Part shown: in pieces, positions 44,236-52,538 of the stretch
Layout of the letters: each line of letters begins with the position of its first letter
How positions within the stretch are numbered: position 1 is the first letter of the stretch
DNA from: Nakamurella flava
Lineage (GTDB): Bacteria; Actinomycetota; Actinomycetes; Mycobacteriales; Nakamurellaceae
Assembly (NCBI RefSeq): GCF_005298075.1
Contig: NZ_SZZH01000001.1
Coordinates: forward strand, 1,984,001-2,048,000
Direction: 5' to 3'
Length of the DNA stretch: 64,000 bases
Notes under the pieces: generated by a model
Database searches by the model: none
Seen by the model: only the letters and a program-made list of their open reading frames with translations
What the model was told of the DNA's origin: nothing
Translations under genes and position numbers: made by a program

Positions 44236-45798
44236 TCAGATCTCGCCGTCATCCGAGGGCGCCGCCCGGCGACCCCGGGGCCGGTCGGCCGACGGCGGGG
44301 ACGAGCGATCGAACGACGATGGCAGGGGGGCGTGTCGCTCTGCGTTCGACTCCTCGACCCTCTTGCCCTTGCGGTTCAGACGGAGGCGCTTCGAGCGGGT
44401 CGGCGATTCGGCCCCGTACGTGTTGTACCGCGCCGCTCCATAGGAGGCTCCCCCGCCCGGCGGGACCATGGTCAACACCGACCCGAGATTGCGGGCGCCG
44501 ACGGCGTCCAGCGACCGCACCGCCGCGGCGATGTCGGCGCGGGAGGTCCTCCCGTAACGGACGATCAGGATCGCGCCATCGGCGAGAGTGGCCGCGATGG
44601 CGGCGTCGGTCACCGGGACCAGGGGTGGCGTGTCGATGACGACCATCTCGAAGGATGTGGACAGTGACGCCATCAGTTCGGCCATCACCGGGCTCCCCAG
44701 CAACTCCGAGGGGTTGGGCGGGATGGTGCCGCTGGCCAGGAGGGTCAACGGCAGGTTGCCCCACGGCTGGAGCGCGTCGTTGATGTCGACCCCACCCAAC
44801 AGGACATCGGTCAGTCCGACGGCCCGCTCCAGCTCGAGGTAATCGGCCACCTTCGGTCGCCGGAGGTCCGCCTCGACCAGCAGGGTGCGCCGGCCCGATT
44901 CGGCAAAGGCGACGGCCAGATTGGCCGCCGTGGAGGACTTGCCCTCATCGGGCAGGGACGACGTCACGACGAGCGTTCGGACGGGTTCCTGCAGATCCAC
45001 GAACTGCAGATTCGTCCGCAGTTGCCGAAAGGCTTCGGCCCGGCCCGATTGGGCAGACCGATCCACGATGAGCGGTGAGCGCCGAGCACCCCGGTCGCTG
45101 GCGATCGTGGCCAGAACGGGTGCCCCGGTCAGCTCGCGGAGGGCCTGCGGAGAACGCACCGTGGTGTCCAGGATCGTGCGCAGAATGGCGAGTGCCAGGC
45201 CGGCGGCCAGGCCCACCACGAGTCCGAGGGCATAGTTCAACGTCTTCTTCGGGGAGACCGGCACCGGGTTCAAGGTGGGCCCGGACACGACGTTGAGAAC
45301 GACGGTGGGATTGTCGGTTCCCCGGTTCTCGAGCTGCTGGACCATGGTGCCGAAGGTGTCGGCGACGCCGGTGGCGATGGCCAGGGAGGTCGCGGGCGAC
45401 GATGCGGTCACGGTGGCCGACAGCAGAACGGTGTTCAGATCGGCGGAGGCCGTGATCGACGACTGGACCTGGTCCCGGGTCAGCGCGGGATTTTTCTCGA
45501 CCACCAGGTCGGACAGCTTCTCACTGGTCAACAACCCGACGTAGGAGTTCACCCGGCGCTGGGCGTACTGGTCGGCCTGCAGGGGTGTTCCGTCCCCGTT
45601 CGTCGGGGTGGACGCGAACCAGGTGATCGAACTCTGGTACTGCGGGGTGGCCTTGGCGGTGATCAGCACCCCCGCGCCCAGGCCCAGAACAGCGAGGAGC
45701 AGCACCAGCCACCACGACTTGCGGATGGCCCTGCCGTACGCCCGCATGTCCAGCGCGCCGGAGTGCGCCTTGAGCTCGGCGGCAGTGTCGTTCGGCAT
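44236..45798 (-). CDS. Wzz/BY-kinase fusion (polysaccharide co-polymerase and tyrosine kinase)
   Basis: 520 residues. Membrane segment 1 (WWLVLLLAVLGLGAGVLIT) and segment 2 (LGLVVGLAAGLALAIL) flank a periplasmic Wzz-like region with ATPQYQSSITWFASTP and NSYVGLLTSEKLSDLVVEKN. The cytoplasmic kinase domain has Walker A SSLPDEGKSSTAANLA, Walker A' LLVEADLRRPK and Walker B FEMVVIDTPPLVP. The C-terminal tail carries a Tyr cluster (SYGAARYNTYG), a typical autophosphorylation site. It would control chain length and export of the polymer. It is divergent from the second flippase and separate from the Wzz-like gene at 13192-14511. Confidence 0.93.
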   Translation of the reverse strand: MPNDTAAELKAHSGALDMRAYGRAIRKSWWLVLLLAVLGLGAGVLITAKATPQYQSSITWFASTPTNGDGTPLQADQYAQRRVNSYVGLLTSEKLSDLVVEKNPALTRDQVQSSITASADLNTVLLSATVTASSPATSLAIATGVADTFGTMVQQLENRGTDNPTVVLNVVSGPTLNPVPVSPKKTLNYALGLVVGLAAGLALAILRTILDTTVRSPQALRELTGAPVLATIASDRGARRSPLIVDRSAQSGRAEAFRQLRTNLQFVDLQEPVRTLVVTSSLPDEGKSSTAANLAVAFAESGRRTLLVEADLRRPKVADYLELERAVGLTDVLLGGVDINDALQPWGNLPLTLLASGTIPPNPSELLGSPVMAELMASLSTSFEMVVIDTPPLVPVTDAAIAATLADGAILIVRYGRTSRADIAAAVRSLDAVGARNLGSVLTMVPPGGGASYGAARYNTYGAESPTRSKRLRLNRKGKRVEESNAERHAPLPSSFDRSSPPSADRPRGRRAAPSDDGEI

Positions 45799-46084
45799 GC
45801 GTCCCCCTCGGTACCACGTACGCCCGATCGGCACCGGACCGGCCACTTCTGCCCCGAACCGGCCCACCCCGGCTCCGGTCGTCCCCTTCACCCCGATAGG
45901 AGGAGCTGAACCTCAGCGGAGTCCCGTTCGGCGATGATACTCAGGCAGGTTGATCCATTCGGCTTCCCATTCCCCAGAAGGTCCCTTCAGTGCTTGATCC
46001 TTGCGATCCGTCCGCCCGCTCTTCGGGGCGCACCACGGTTCCCAGTCTTCGCGGCCTCCCCGCGCCCGGCGGGGCAGCCACGAG

Positions 46085-47581
46085 ATGAGGGATGCACCGG
46101 GTACCGGACGGCCATCGGGCGACGGGGAGCGGTCGGACGCGCACTCGCGGCCGGCTGCGGCCATGGAGCCGGCCGAGATCGAGCGGGAGATCGAGGAACT
46201 CGAGCAGACAGATCTCGATCAGGGGCCGGTGTCGGGTTCGACGTCCCCGGCCCATCTCGGCCCGGTCCGAAAGGACCGCAGCGGCGACGTCGCCGGCAAC
46301 ATGCTGGCCACTTTGATCGGCAATTTCTTTCCCCCGCTCGCAATGCTCGTCACAGCCCCGGTGCTGGCTCACGCACTGGGCGTCACCGGGCGCGGCGAGG
46401 TGGCGGCGGCCACGGCGCCGCTCCTCCTGGTGCTGACGGCGGCGACCTTCGGCATCCCCCAGGCGGTGACCTACGTCATCGCCCGGTCACCGGCCAGCAC
46501 CGCCCGGGTCACCCGGATGGGGCTCATCCTGATCGTCGTCGCGGGTCTGGCCGCTACCGGTGCCGTGATCCTCGCGGCCGACTGGCTGTCCGGGCAGCAG
46601 AACTCGGTATCCCGGCTGATCGTCATCGCATCCCTCGCGGTCGTCCCCAGCCTGGCCGTCGCCGTGCTCCGCGGAGCGGCATCCGGTCTGCACCGTTGGC
46701 GTGTCGTCACCCGCGAACGCTTCCTGTCCGCGGTGTCGCGGGTGGTCCTCCTGGTCCCCCTGGCCCTGACCGGTCTGCTCAACCCCCTGACCGCCACCCT
46801 GGTGATCTCCGTCGGACCGCTCATCGGTGCGCTGGCCTACGTGCGGGCCCTGCGGGTCTCGCCGGAGGACATGCACGACGACGAGGATGTGCGGACCGAC
46901 GCCCGCACCATCCTGAGCTACGGCATGAGGGTGTGGGTGGGAGCCATCTCCGGCATCCTCCTGTCCCGCCTCGACCAGACGCTGATGACCCCGCTCGCCG
47001 GTTCCTATGAGCTGGGCCTCTACGTGGTGGCCGCGACGATCGCCGACATCCCGCTCATCATCAACGCCGCGGTCCGGGACGTGACGTTCTCCGCCGACGC
47101 CGCCCACGCGACCGACCGGCGCCTGGCCCAGTCGGCTCGGATCTCCAGCACCGCCTGCCTGGTGCTGGCGGTGGCCATTCTGGTGCCGATCGCGTGGTGG
47201 CTGCCGCTGCTCTTCGGCCCGGAGTTCTCACCGGCCGTCCCGGTCGCGATCATCCTGGTGATCGCGACGGTGCAGGGCGCCCCAGGGTCCATCGCCGGGG
47301 CGGGCCTCGCCGCCCGGGGCCGTCCTGGGCTGCGGAGCACCTCGCTGGTCGTCGCCTGCATCATCAACATCGGCCTGCTCGTCGTCATGGTCCCGTCGCT
47401 CGGGGCCATGGGCGCGGCCTGGGCAACGCTGATCGGCAGCTTCATCGCGGCCAACAGCAACATCTTCTTCCTGTGGAAGATCTTCGGTGTGTCGCCCTGG
47501 CAGTTCTACGGATTCCGTCGAGACGATTTCCACACCACGGTCCGTTTCGCGCGGCGAATGTTGAAAGGTGTGCGGCGTTGA
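46085..47581 (+). CDS. Polysaccharide flippase/exporter, second copy
   Basis: 498 residues from the ATG at 46085; an ATG at 46163 is an alternative, and the N-terminal 75 residues are hydrophilic, acidic and not conserved in the family. From residue about 75 onward twelve or more membrane segments follow: GNMLATLIGNFFPPLAMLVT, APVLAHALGVTGRGEVAAAT and SGILLSRLDQTLMTPLAGSY, where the conserved Arg-Asp of Wzx/MurJ-like MOP exporters appears. It should flip lipid-linked intermediates. It shares little obvious sequence with the flippase at 17208. The downstream glycosyltransferase starts inside its stop codon (TTGA). Confidence 0.86.
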   Translation: MRDAPGTGRPSGDGERSDAHSRPAAAMEPAEIEREIEELEQTDLDQGPVSGSTSPAHLGPVRKDRSGDVAGNMLATLIGNFFPPLAMLVTAPVLAHALGVTGRGEVAAATAPLLLVLTAATFGIPQAVTYVIARSPASTARVTRMGLILIVVAGLAATGAVILAADWLSGQQNSVSRLIVIASLAVVPSLAVAVLRGAASGLHRWRVVTRERFLSAVSRVVLLVPLALTGLLNPLTATLVISVGPLIGALAYVRALRVSPEDMHDDEDVRTDARTILSYGMRVWVGAISGILLSRLDQTLMTPLAGSYELGLYVVAATIADIPLIINAAVRDVTFSADAAHATDRRLAQSARISSTACLVLAVAILVPIAWWLPLLFGPEFSPAVPVAIILVIATVQGAPGSIAGAGLAARGRPGLRSTSLVVACIINIGLLVVMVPSLGAMGAAWATLIGSFIAANSNIFFLWKIFGVSPWQFYGFRRDDFHTTVRFARRMLKGVRR

Positions 47582-48549
47582 ATCCTCGCAGGCTCGGCTC
47601 CCGCATGTACGACGTGGCCGGTTGGCCGGCCGCCGCGCTGCTGCGGCTGGTCGATCGGGTCGACCAGCTGACGGGCTTCCCCTTCACCGAACCGTCGAGG
47701 CGCTGGTCCCGAACGTTGAACTGGCACGGACGTCGCATCACCGGGCGCGTCGCCCAACCGTTGTTGCGGATGTCCAATCGCTGGAACCGGCGCAGCATCC
47801 TGGGCGACGGTCCACCGATCTCGCTCACGTCCCACGGGTCCCGCGTCACGGGGGCATTCGCCACCATCGAATCCATCGGACTGGGGAGGACCCGGCCGCG
47901 GGAGATCGTCCTCTGGCTCAATTCGGCGGCGGAGATCGCTGATCTGGCGCCCGAGCTACGCCGGCTGCAGCGACGCGGCCTGACGGTGGTCCAGGTCGAG
48001 AACCTCGGACCGCACACCAAGTACTTCCCGTTCGTCCGCGACCGGTGGGACGGCGCCAGTCCGTTGGTGACGGCGGACGACGACCTGGTCTATCCCGCGG
48101 GGTGGCTCGCCCGATTGGTGAGGGCGGCGGCTGATCGGCCGGATGCTGTCAACGCGCACCGGGCCCACCACGTCGAGGTCGACCCCGATGGCGCATTGCT
48201 GCCCTACTCCCGGTGGACCGCCTGCCGCTCCGACCGGCCCGAGGTGCGCACCTTCGGCACCGGGCTCTCCGGGGTCTGGTACCCGCCGGCCATGCTCCGC
48301 CGGCTGCGGGAGCGGGGTACCGCCTTCGCCGACGTCTGTCCCCGGGCCGACGACATCTGGCTGCACTTCGTCGCCGTCGCCGACGGAATCCCGGTCCGGC
48401 AGATCAGAAGCGGGTCACGTCACTTCCCCGTACTGCGGGGGTCACAGGTGTCGAAGCTGCAGGCCGACAACGTCGGCCTGTCCGGCAACGACCGCCAGAT
48501 CAGGGCGACCTACACCGACGACGTACTCGGTCGGCTGGCCGCCGGTTGA
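47578..48549 (+). CDS. Putative glycosyltransferase with DDD motif
   Basis: 323 residues from a TTG at 47578 that overlaps the flippase stop (TTGA), with AAAGGTG upstream. ISLTSHGSRVTGAFATIESI, RPREIVLWLNSA and GPHTKYFPFVRDRW lead to SPLVTADDDLVYPAGWLARL, whose DDD is the expected nucleotide-sugar metal site. CPRADDIWLHFVAVADGIPV carries a later DD. This pattern is seen in GT-A-like proteins of capsule loci. It is coupled to the flippase, so it probably completes the repeat unit exported by it. Sugar unknown. Confidence 0.75.
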   Translation: MNPRRLGSRMYDVAGWPAAALLRLVDRVDQLTGFPFTEPSRRWSRTLNWHGRRITGRVAQPLLRMSNRWNRRSILGDGPPISLTSHGSRVTGAFATIESIGLGRTRPREIVLWLNSAAEIADLAPELRRLQRRGLTVVQVENLGPHTKYFPFVRDRWDGASPLVTADDDLVYPAGWLARLVRAAADRPDAVNAHRAHHVEVDPDGALLPYSRWTACRSDRPEVRTFGTGLSGVWYPPAMLRRLRERGTAFADVCPRADDIWLHFVAVADGIPVRQIRSGSRHFPVLRGSQVSKLQADNVGLSGNDRQIRATYTDDVLGRLAAG

Positions 48550-48569
48550 CCGGGCGCCGGCCCGCTTCT

Positions 48570-49541
48570 TCAGCCGGTCGTAGCGGGCGCGGTCGGTCGT
48601 GCGTACTCGGTGTACGTGCTGCCGATCGCGCCCCGCACGTAGCCCACGCCCTTCATCATGGTGCGGCGGCCCCGAGCGTGATGCCGCTGGGACCGGGTGA
48701 CCGTGCCCACCGCCATCCGCACGGCTCCGCCGGCCACCCGGATCGCGCCGCGGCCTGCCATCTCGGCCCGCACCAGAACTCGCCGCGCACCGGGCTCGGC
48801 GAGCACGATCGAGGTTCGGCTCCACGAGTTGCCGTAGCGCATCGCCCGCTTCGTCACCCACTGACGGGTGGTGCGAGCGGCGGGCACGTGATCCACCACG
48901 ATCGCCTCGTCGCACCACACCATGGGCAGACCCGCCCCTGTCAGCTGACGAGTGAACAGAGTGTCCGATCCGCCGCTGAGACCGAACGCCGAGTCGAATC
49001 GGAGGCCTGCGTCGCGGATCTTCGCCAGGTCCAGGAGCAGGTTGTTGGTCGCCGCGGTCTCGATCCGAGTCCCGGTCGGCATACGGCGCCGCTCGAAAAA
49101 CCCCCCCGCGGCGATCCATGGATCCAATGAGCCGATGAAGTCGGAGATCACCGGCCCGACCACCGCCGCTGGACGATGGGCCCGGTAGGTGGCCAGGAGG
49201 TCTCGCAACCAGTTCTCGCTGGGGGTCTCGTCGTCGTCGATGAAGATGAGGAGATCATCGTCGGGAGCCTGGTCGAGAGCATGGTTGCGCGCCGCGGCGA
49301 TTCCCGCCTGTGGCTCGATCGAGTACGAGATGCGAGGGTCGCCGATCAAGTCGACGACGGGGCGGGCGGCGCCCTCCGGGTCGTTGTCGACCACCAGCAC
49401 GCGGCAGGCGTCGGAGACGGTCTCGATCTGGACCAGGATCAGGGGCAGGGTCGCCCGCAATTCCTCCAGACGCCGGTAGGTGACCAGGGCGACGACCACG
49501 GAGAGCGCGGTGTCTTCCCCAGGCCGGTCCGAAGTGTTCAC
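48570..49541 (-). CDS. Glycosyltransferase family 2
   Basis: 323 residues from the GTG at 49541, preferred because GGCGGAG lies six bases before it; an ATG at 49577 would add 12 residues. GT-A motifs are SVVVALVTYRRLEELRATLP, VLVVDNDPEGAARPVVD, GIAAARNHALDQAPDDDLLI, FIDDDETPSENWL (DxD) and GLSGGSDTLFTRQL. The C-terminal region is basic and may contact the membrane. It is convergent with the glycosyltransferase ending at 48549 (20-base gap) and lies beyond the 3' end of the first giant secreted protein on the same strand. Sugar unknown. Confidence 0.88.
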   Translation of the reverse strand: MNTSDRPGEDTALSVVVALVTYRRLEELRATLPLILVQIETVSDACRVLVVDNDPEGAARPVVDLIGDPRISYSIEPQAGIAAARNHALDQAPDDDLLIFIDDDETPSENWLRDLLATYRAHRPAAVVGPVISDFIGSLDPWIAAGGFFERRRMPTGTRIETAATNNLLLDLAKIRDAGLRFDSAFGLSGGSDTLFTRQLTGAGLPMVWCDEAIVVDHVPAARTTRQWVTKRAMRYGNSWSRTSIVLAEPGARRVLVRAEMAGRGAIRVAGGAVRMAVGTVTRSQRHHARGRRTMMKGVGYVRGAIGSTYTEYARPTAPATTG

Positions 49542-49670
49542 GTGTGGCTCCGCCTTCTGCTGGCTGATGTGCGACATGTCATTCCATTCACTACAGGATC
49601 TCGGAGCCGAGACGGTCGGTCCGGTTCGGGCGCCGTCGCGCCGAGGCTGGGTCGTCGACCACCGCGCCGG

Positions 49671-52298
49671 TCAGGGTGCCGCAGCGGCACCGACGGTACG
49701 ACTGGTCGACGCCGTTCCTCCACGGTTGTCGGTCACCGTCAGCGTGACCGTGTAATCCCCCGGGGTGTCGTACGAGTGCCGAGCGCTCTGCCCACTGCCT
49801 GAGCTCCCGTCGCCGAAATCCCACCGATAGGTGGCGATCGAACCGTCCGGATCGGTGGATCCGGACCCGTTCACCGCGACGTCCATATAGCTCAGGGCCA
49901 TCGCGAAATCGGCTGAGGGCACGATATTGGCGGGGCCGGTTCCGGAACCCAGGGCGTAGTGCTCCTTCACCTGGTCCGCCGTCAGGACCACCGGGTAGAC
50001 AGCGGCCTCGTCCAGTGCCCCGGCGAAGTACGAGCTGGTCGACCCCCAGGTCTTGTCGCCACCGATCCGCCAGTAGCCGGTGTAGTTCTGGGCAGCCGTC
50101 TGCTTGTTCGTCCCGGCGATGGCGCCGTCCACGTACAGCTTCATCCCGTCCGGGCCCTGGGTGGCCACGACGTGATGCCACTGACCGTCGTTGTACGCCT
50201 TGGGTGAGGTCACCTTGTTCTGGACGCCGGTGTATGTGCCGAAGACCAGCCGCCCGTCATCCTGCATGTAGACGTGTCGGTCGTAGCTGCCCGAGAGCCC
50301 TTGCTGAGCGGAACCGAAACCGATCAGTTTGCCCCCACGAGAGGTGGCGGTCTTGAACCACAACTCTGTGGAATACACGCTGGGCGGAAGTGTCTGCGTG
50401 CCGGCGACAACGGTTCCGGTAGCGCCATCGAAGGTGCTGGCGGTGTTGCTGTCACCACTGATCGCACCCGCGGCGCCCCGGGTCACCGCCGGGCCGACGG
50501 CCCCGTCGTTGAAGCCGGCCCAGTCGTACGCGGTGGTGCCGGACGCCTCGCCCAGGCGCCAGAACAGGTTCGCTCCCTGGTCCTTCACCGCCCGCGAGTA
50601 CGGACTCAGCTCCGGCCCGTCAGCCGGCACGGTGACGGAGACGGTGTCGCCGCCGACCTGGTTGCCGTCCTTGTCAGTCGCGAAAACTCGGTACCGGTAG
50701 TCACCTGGGGCCAGACCGGTGTCGGTGAACCCGAGCGACGGCCGGTCCCAGTAGGTCGACGTCGCCGTCGTCGTATAGACCGGGGCCGCGGTGTTGCTGT
50801 TGCGGACCACCTTGTAGGTCAGGTTCATGTCGTCGCGGTCCCAGTTCGCCGAGAACGCCACCCGAACGGTGCCTTTCGTCAGCGAAACGAGACTTGGCGT
50901 GAACTTGGAACCGGTGAGCATCGGACCGGACTTCCCCGGGGCCGGCGGCTTGGTGGCAAAGCGGACCAGACCCTGCTGACCGGTTCCGTTGACCTGCGGG
51001 AACTCGCCACCGACCGAGATGTACTGGCCGGACCCGACGATGTTCCAGCCGGCCTGGTTCTGCCCGCTGACGGTCCCGGTCTTGAAGTCCGGGAACCAGT
51101 TGATCAACGACGGGCTCGGATTGCCCTGCCAATTGGTGTACCCGTGCGGATCCGATCCGATTGTTCCGGTGACCCCCTTCGAGAAGGCGAGCGCGAAACG
51201 TTGATTGGTCGACCATGGGTTCGACTGGAAGAACCCGCCGATGTTGCCGCAGTAGTGAGCGTGGCTGGTCGTGTACACCGCCGCGCTGGTCGCCCACACC
51301 GAATACGTGTCCCCGTGACAGTCCTCGATCCACCGGATCTCACCGCTGATCGGATCCACGGCGAAAGTCCCCTCCAGATTCCCCCCCGCACCGTAGTGAT
51401 ACCCCGTCCCGTACACCGACGACCCGTCGGTGGACAAACTGGTGATCGCCGCATTGGGACCCGCGTTACGCACCTTCTGATTGGCCGCGAAAGGCAACAA
51501 TGCCGACGAGCGTATGTCCACCGCAGCCAATCCGTACGCTGGACTTCCGTTGATGTTCTGGAACCCACCGCCTAGGACGAGTCGACTCTTGTCCGGCGAC
51601 AGGACCATCGCATTGACGGTGTAATCCGCCTGTGGCGCCCAGGTGGTCAATGCACCGTTGTCGGCCCGGAACGCGGCCAGCCGGGCACGGGGCTGACCGT
51701 TGGCCGCCGTGAACTGTCCACCGATGTACACCGTGTCATTGGTCGCCACAATGGACTTCACCCGTGATCCGACATTCACATTGAATGTCGTGATCAGCGC
51801 ACCCGTCGTGGCGTCGAAAGCCGCCACCCGGTTTCGCGCCGAACTACCACCCACCGTGGTGAATTCACCTGCCGCGTAGATCCGCTGACCGTCCGGCGAC
51901 GCAGCGACGGCCAGAACCTGACCGTTGAGGGCCGGCGGCACGAAGCCCGTCTTCAGGGCGCCGGTGGTGATGTCGTAGGCCAGCAGATTCGCCCGCGGCG
52001 TCAGGTTCGTGCCGGCGGCCGCACCCGCCGGACGCGCGTTCGCGAACTTGCCACCCGCATACACCGTGTTACCGATCGTCGCCTGCGACCACACCATCCC
52101 GTCGACCTGCACCGTCGGCAACGCATCCGCCGTCACCTGGTCGGCGGTCGGGCTCAGCACCGGACTCTTCCCAGTCCCCTGGTCGGCGGCCGCCGCCACA
52201 GCGGGAGGGACGACGACAATGGATGCCACGGTCAGCATCAGCGACGCGGCAATCGCCCATCCGCTCTTCAGGCGAGAGCGAGCAGCAGATCTGGGCAT
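49671..52298 (-). CDS. Secreted propeller-FN3-LamG-PKD protein (short paralogue)
   Basis: 875 residues, with GGGGGA eight bases before the ATG at 52298. The signal peptide (about 1-38) ends in AVAAAADQ. Residues 50-440 hold GGxF repeats (YAGGKFANARP, YAAGEFTTVGG, YIGGQFTAANG, VLGGGFQNING, SVGGEFPQVNG), suggesting a beta-propeller. An FN3-like domain follows at about 448-559, one LamG/jelly-roll domain at about 569-779 (GANLFWRLGEASGTTAYDWA, KLYVDGAIAGT), and one PKD domain at 793-875 (WDFGDGSSGSG). It lacks the extra LamG, the further PKD repeats and the C-terminal domain of its paralogues. No LPxTG or membrane tail is seen. It is probably a secreted glycan-binding protein; function unproven. 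Confidence 0.82.
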   Translation of the reverse strand: MPRSAARSRLKSGWAIAASLMLTVASIVVVPPAVAAAADQGTGKSPVLSPTADQVTADALPTVQVDGMVWSQATIGNTVYAGGKFANARPAGAAAGTNLTPRANLLAYDITTGALKTGFVPPALNGQVLAVAASPDGQRIYAAGEFTTVGGSSARNRVAAFDATTGALITTFNVNVGSRVKSIVATNDTVYIGGQFTAANGQPRARLAAFRADNGALTTWAPQADYTVNAMVLSPDKSRLVLGGGFQNINGSPAYGLAAVDIRSSALLPFAANQKVRNAGPNAAITSLSTDGSSVYGTGYHYGAGGNLEGTFAVDPISGEIRWIEDCHGDTYSVWATSAAVYTTSHAHYCGNIGGFFQSNPWSTNQRFALAFSKGVTGTIGSDPHGYTNWQGNPSPSLINWFPDFKTGTVSGQNQAGWNIVGSGQYISVGGEFPQVNGTGQQGLVRFATKPPAPGKSGPMLTGSKFTPSLVSLTKGTVRVAFSANWDRDDMNLTYKVVRNSNTAAPVYTTTATSTYWDRPSLGFTDTGLAPGDYRYRVFATDKDGNQVGGDTVSVTVPADGPELSPYSRAVKDQGANLFWRLGEASGTTAYDWAGFNDGAVGPAVTRGAAGAISGDSNTASTFDGATGTVVAGTQTLPPSVYSTELWFKTATSRGGKLIGFGSAQQGLSGSYDRHVYMQDDGRLVFGTYTGVQNKVTSPKAYNDGQWHHVVATQGPDGMKLYVDGAIAGTNKQTAAQNYTGYWRIGGDKTWGSTSSYFAGALDEAAVYPVVLTADQVKEHYALGSGTGPANIVPSADFAMALSYMDVAVNGSGSTDPDGSIATYRWDFGDGSSGSGQSARHSYDTPGDYTVTLTVTDNRGGTASTSRTVGAAAAP

Positions 52299-52480
52299 TG
52301 AGATTCCCCCACAGTCAGGTCTACGGCTAGCGAACCCGGACCCCGCGGCTTCACTCGATTGGCCTAGCGTAGACAACGCGGAGCGACACAGCAACGCCGA
52401 GGGGACAGATTCAGCCGGCCGAGTACGCCATGTGGGACTCCTTCGCCACGGTCGGTGCAGCGAATGACCACCCAACCGCA

Positions 52481-52513
52481 GCTGGCCCGGTCGACAACTC
52501 CGACCGGGCCAGC
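52481..52513 (-). terminator. Hairpin downstream of the 1499-residue paralogue
   Basis: A 13-bp inverted repeat (GCTGGCCCGGTCG and complement) with a seven-base loop lies 26 bases after the stop at 52539. Its stem core is shared with the terminator of the next paralogue at 57236-57269. No strong U-run. Confidence 0.65.
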
Positions 52514-52538
52514 GCACCGCGACATCAGATCGAACGGC

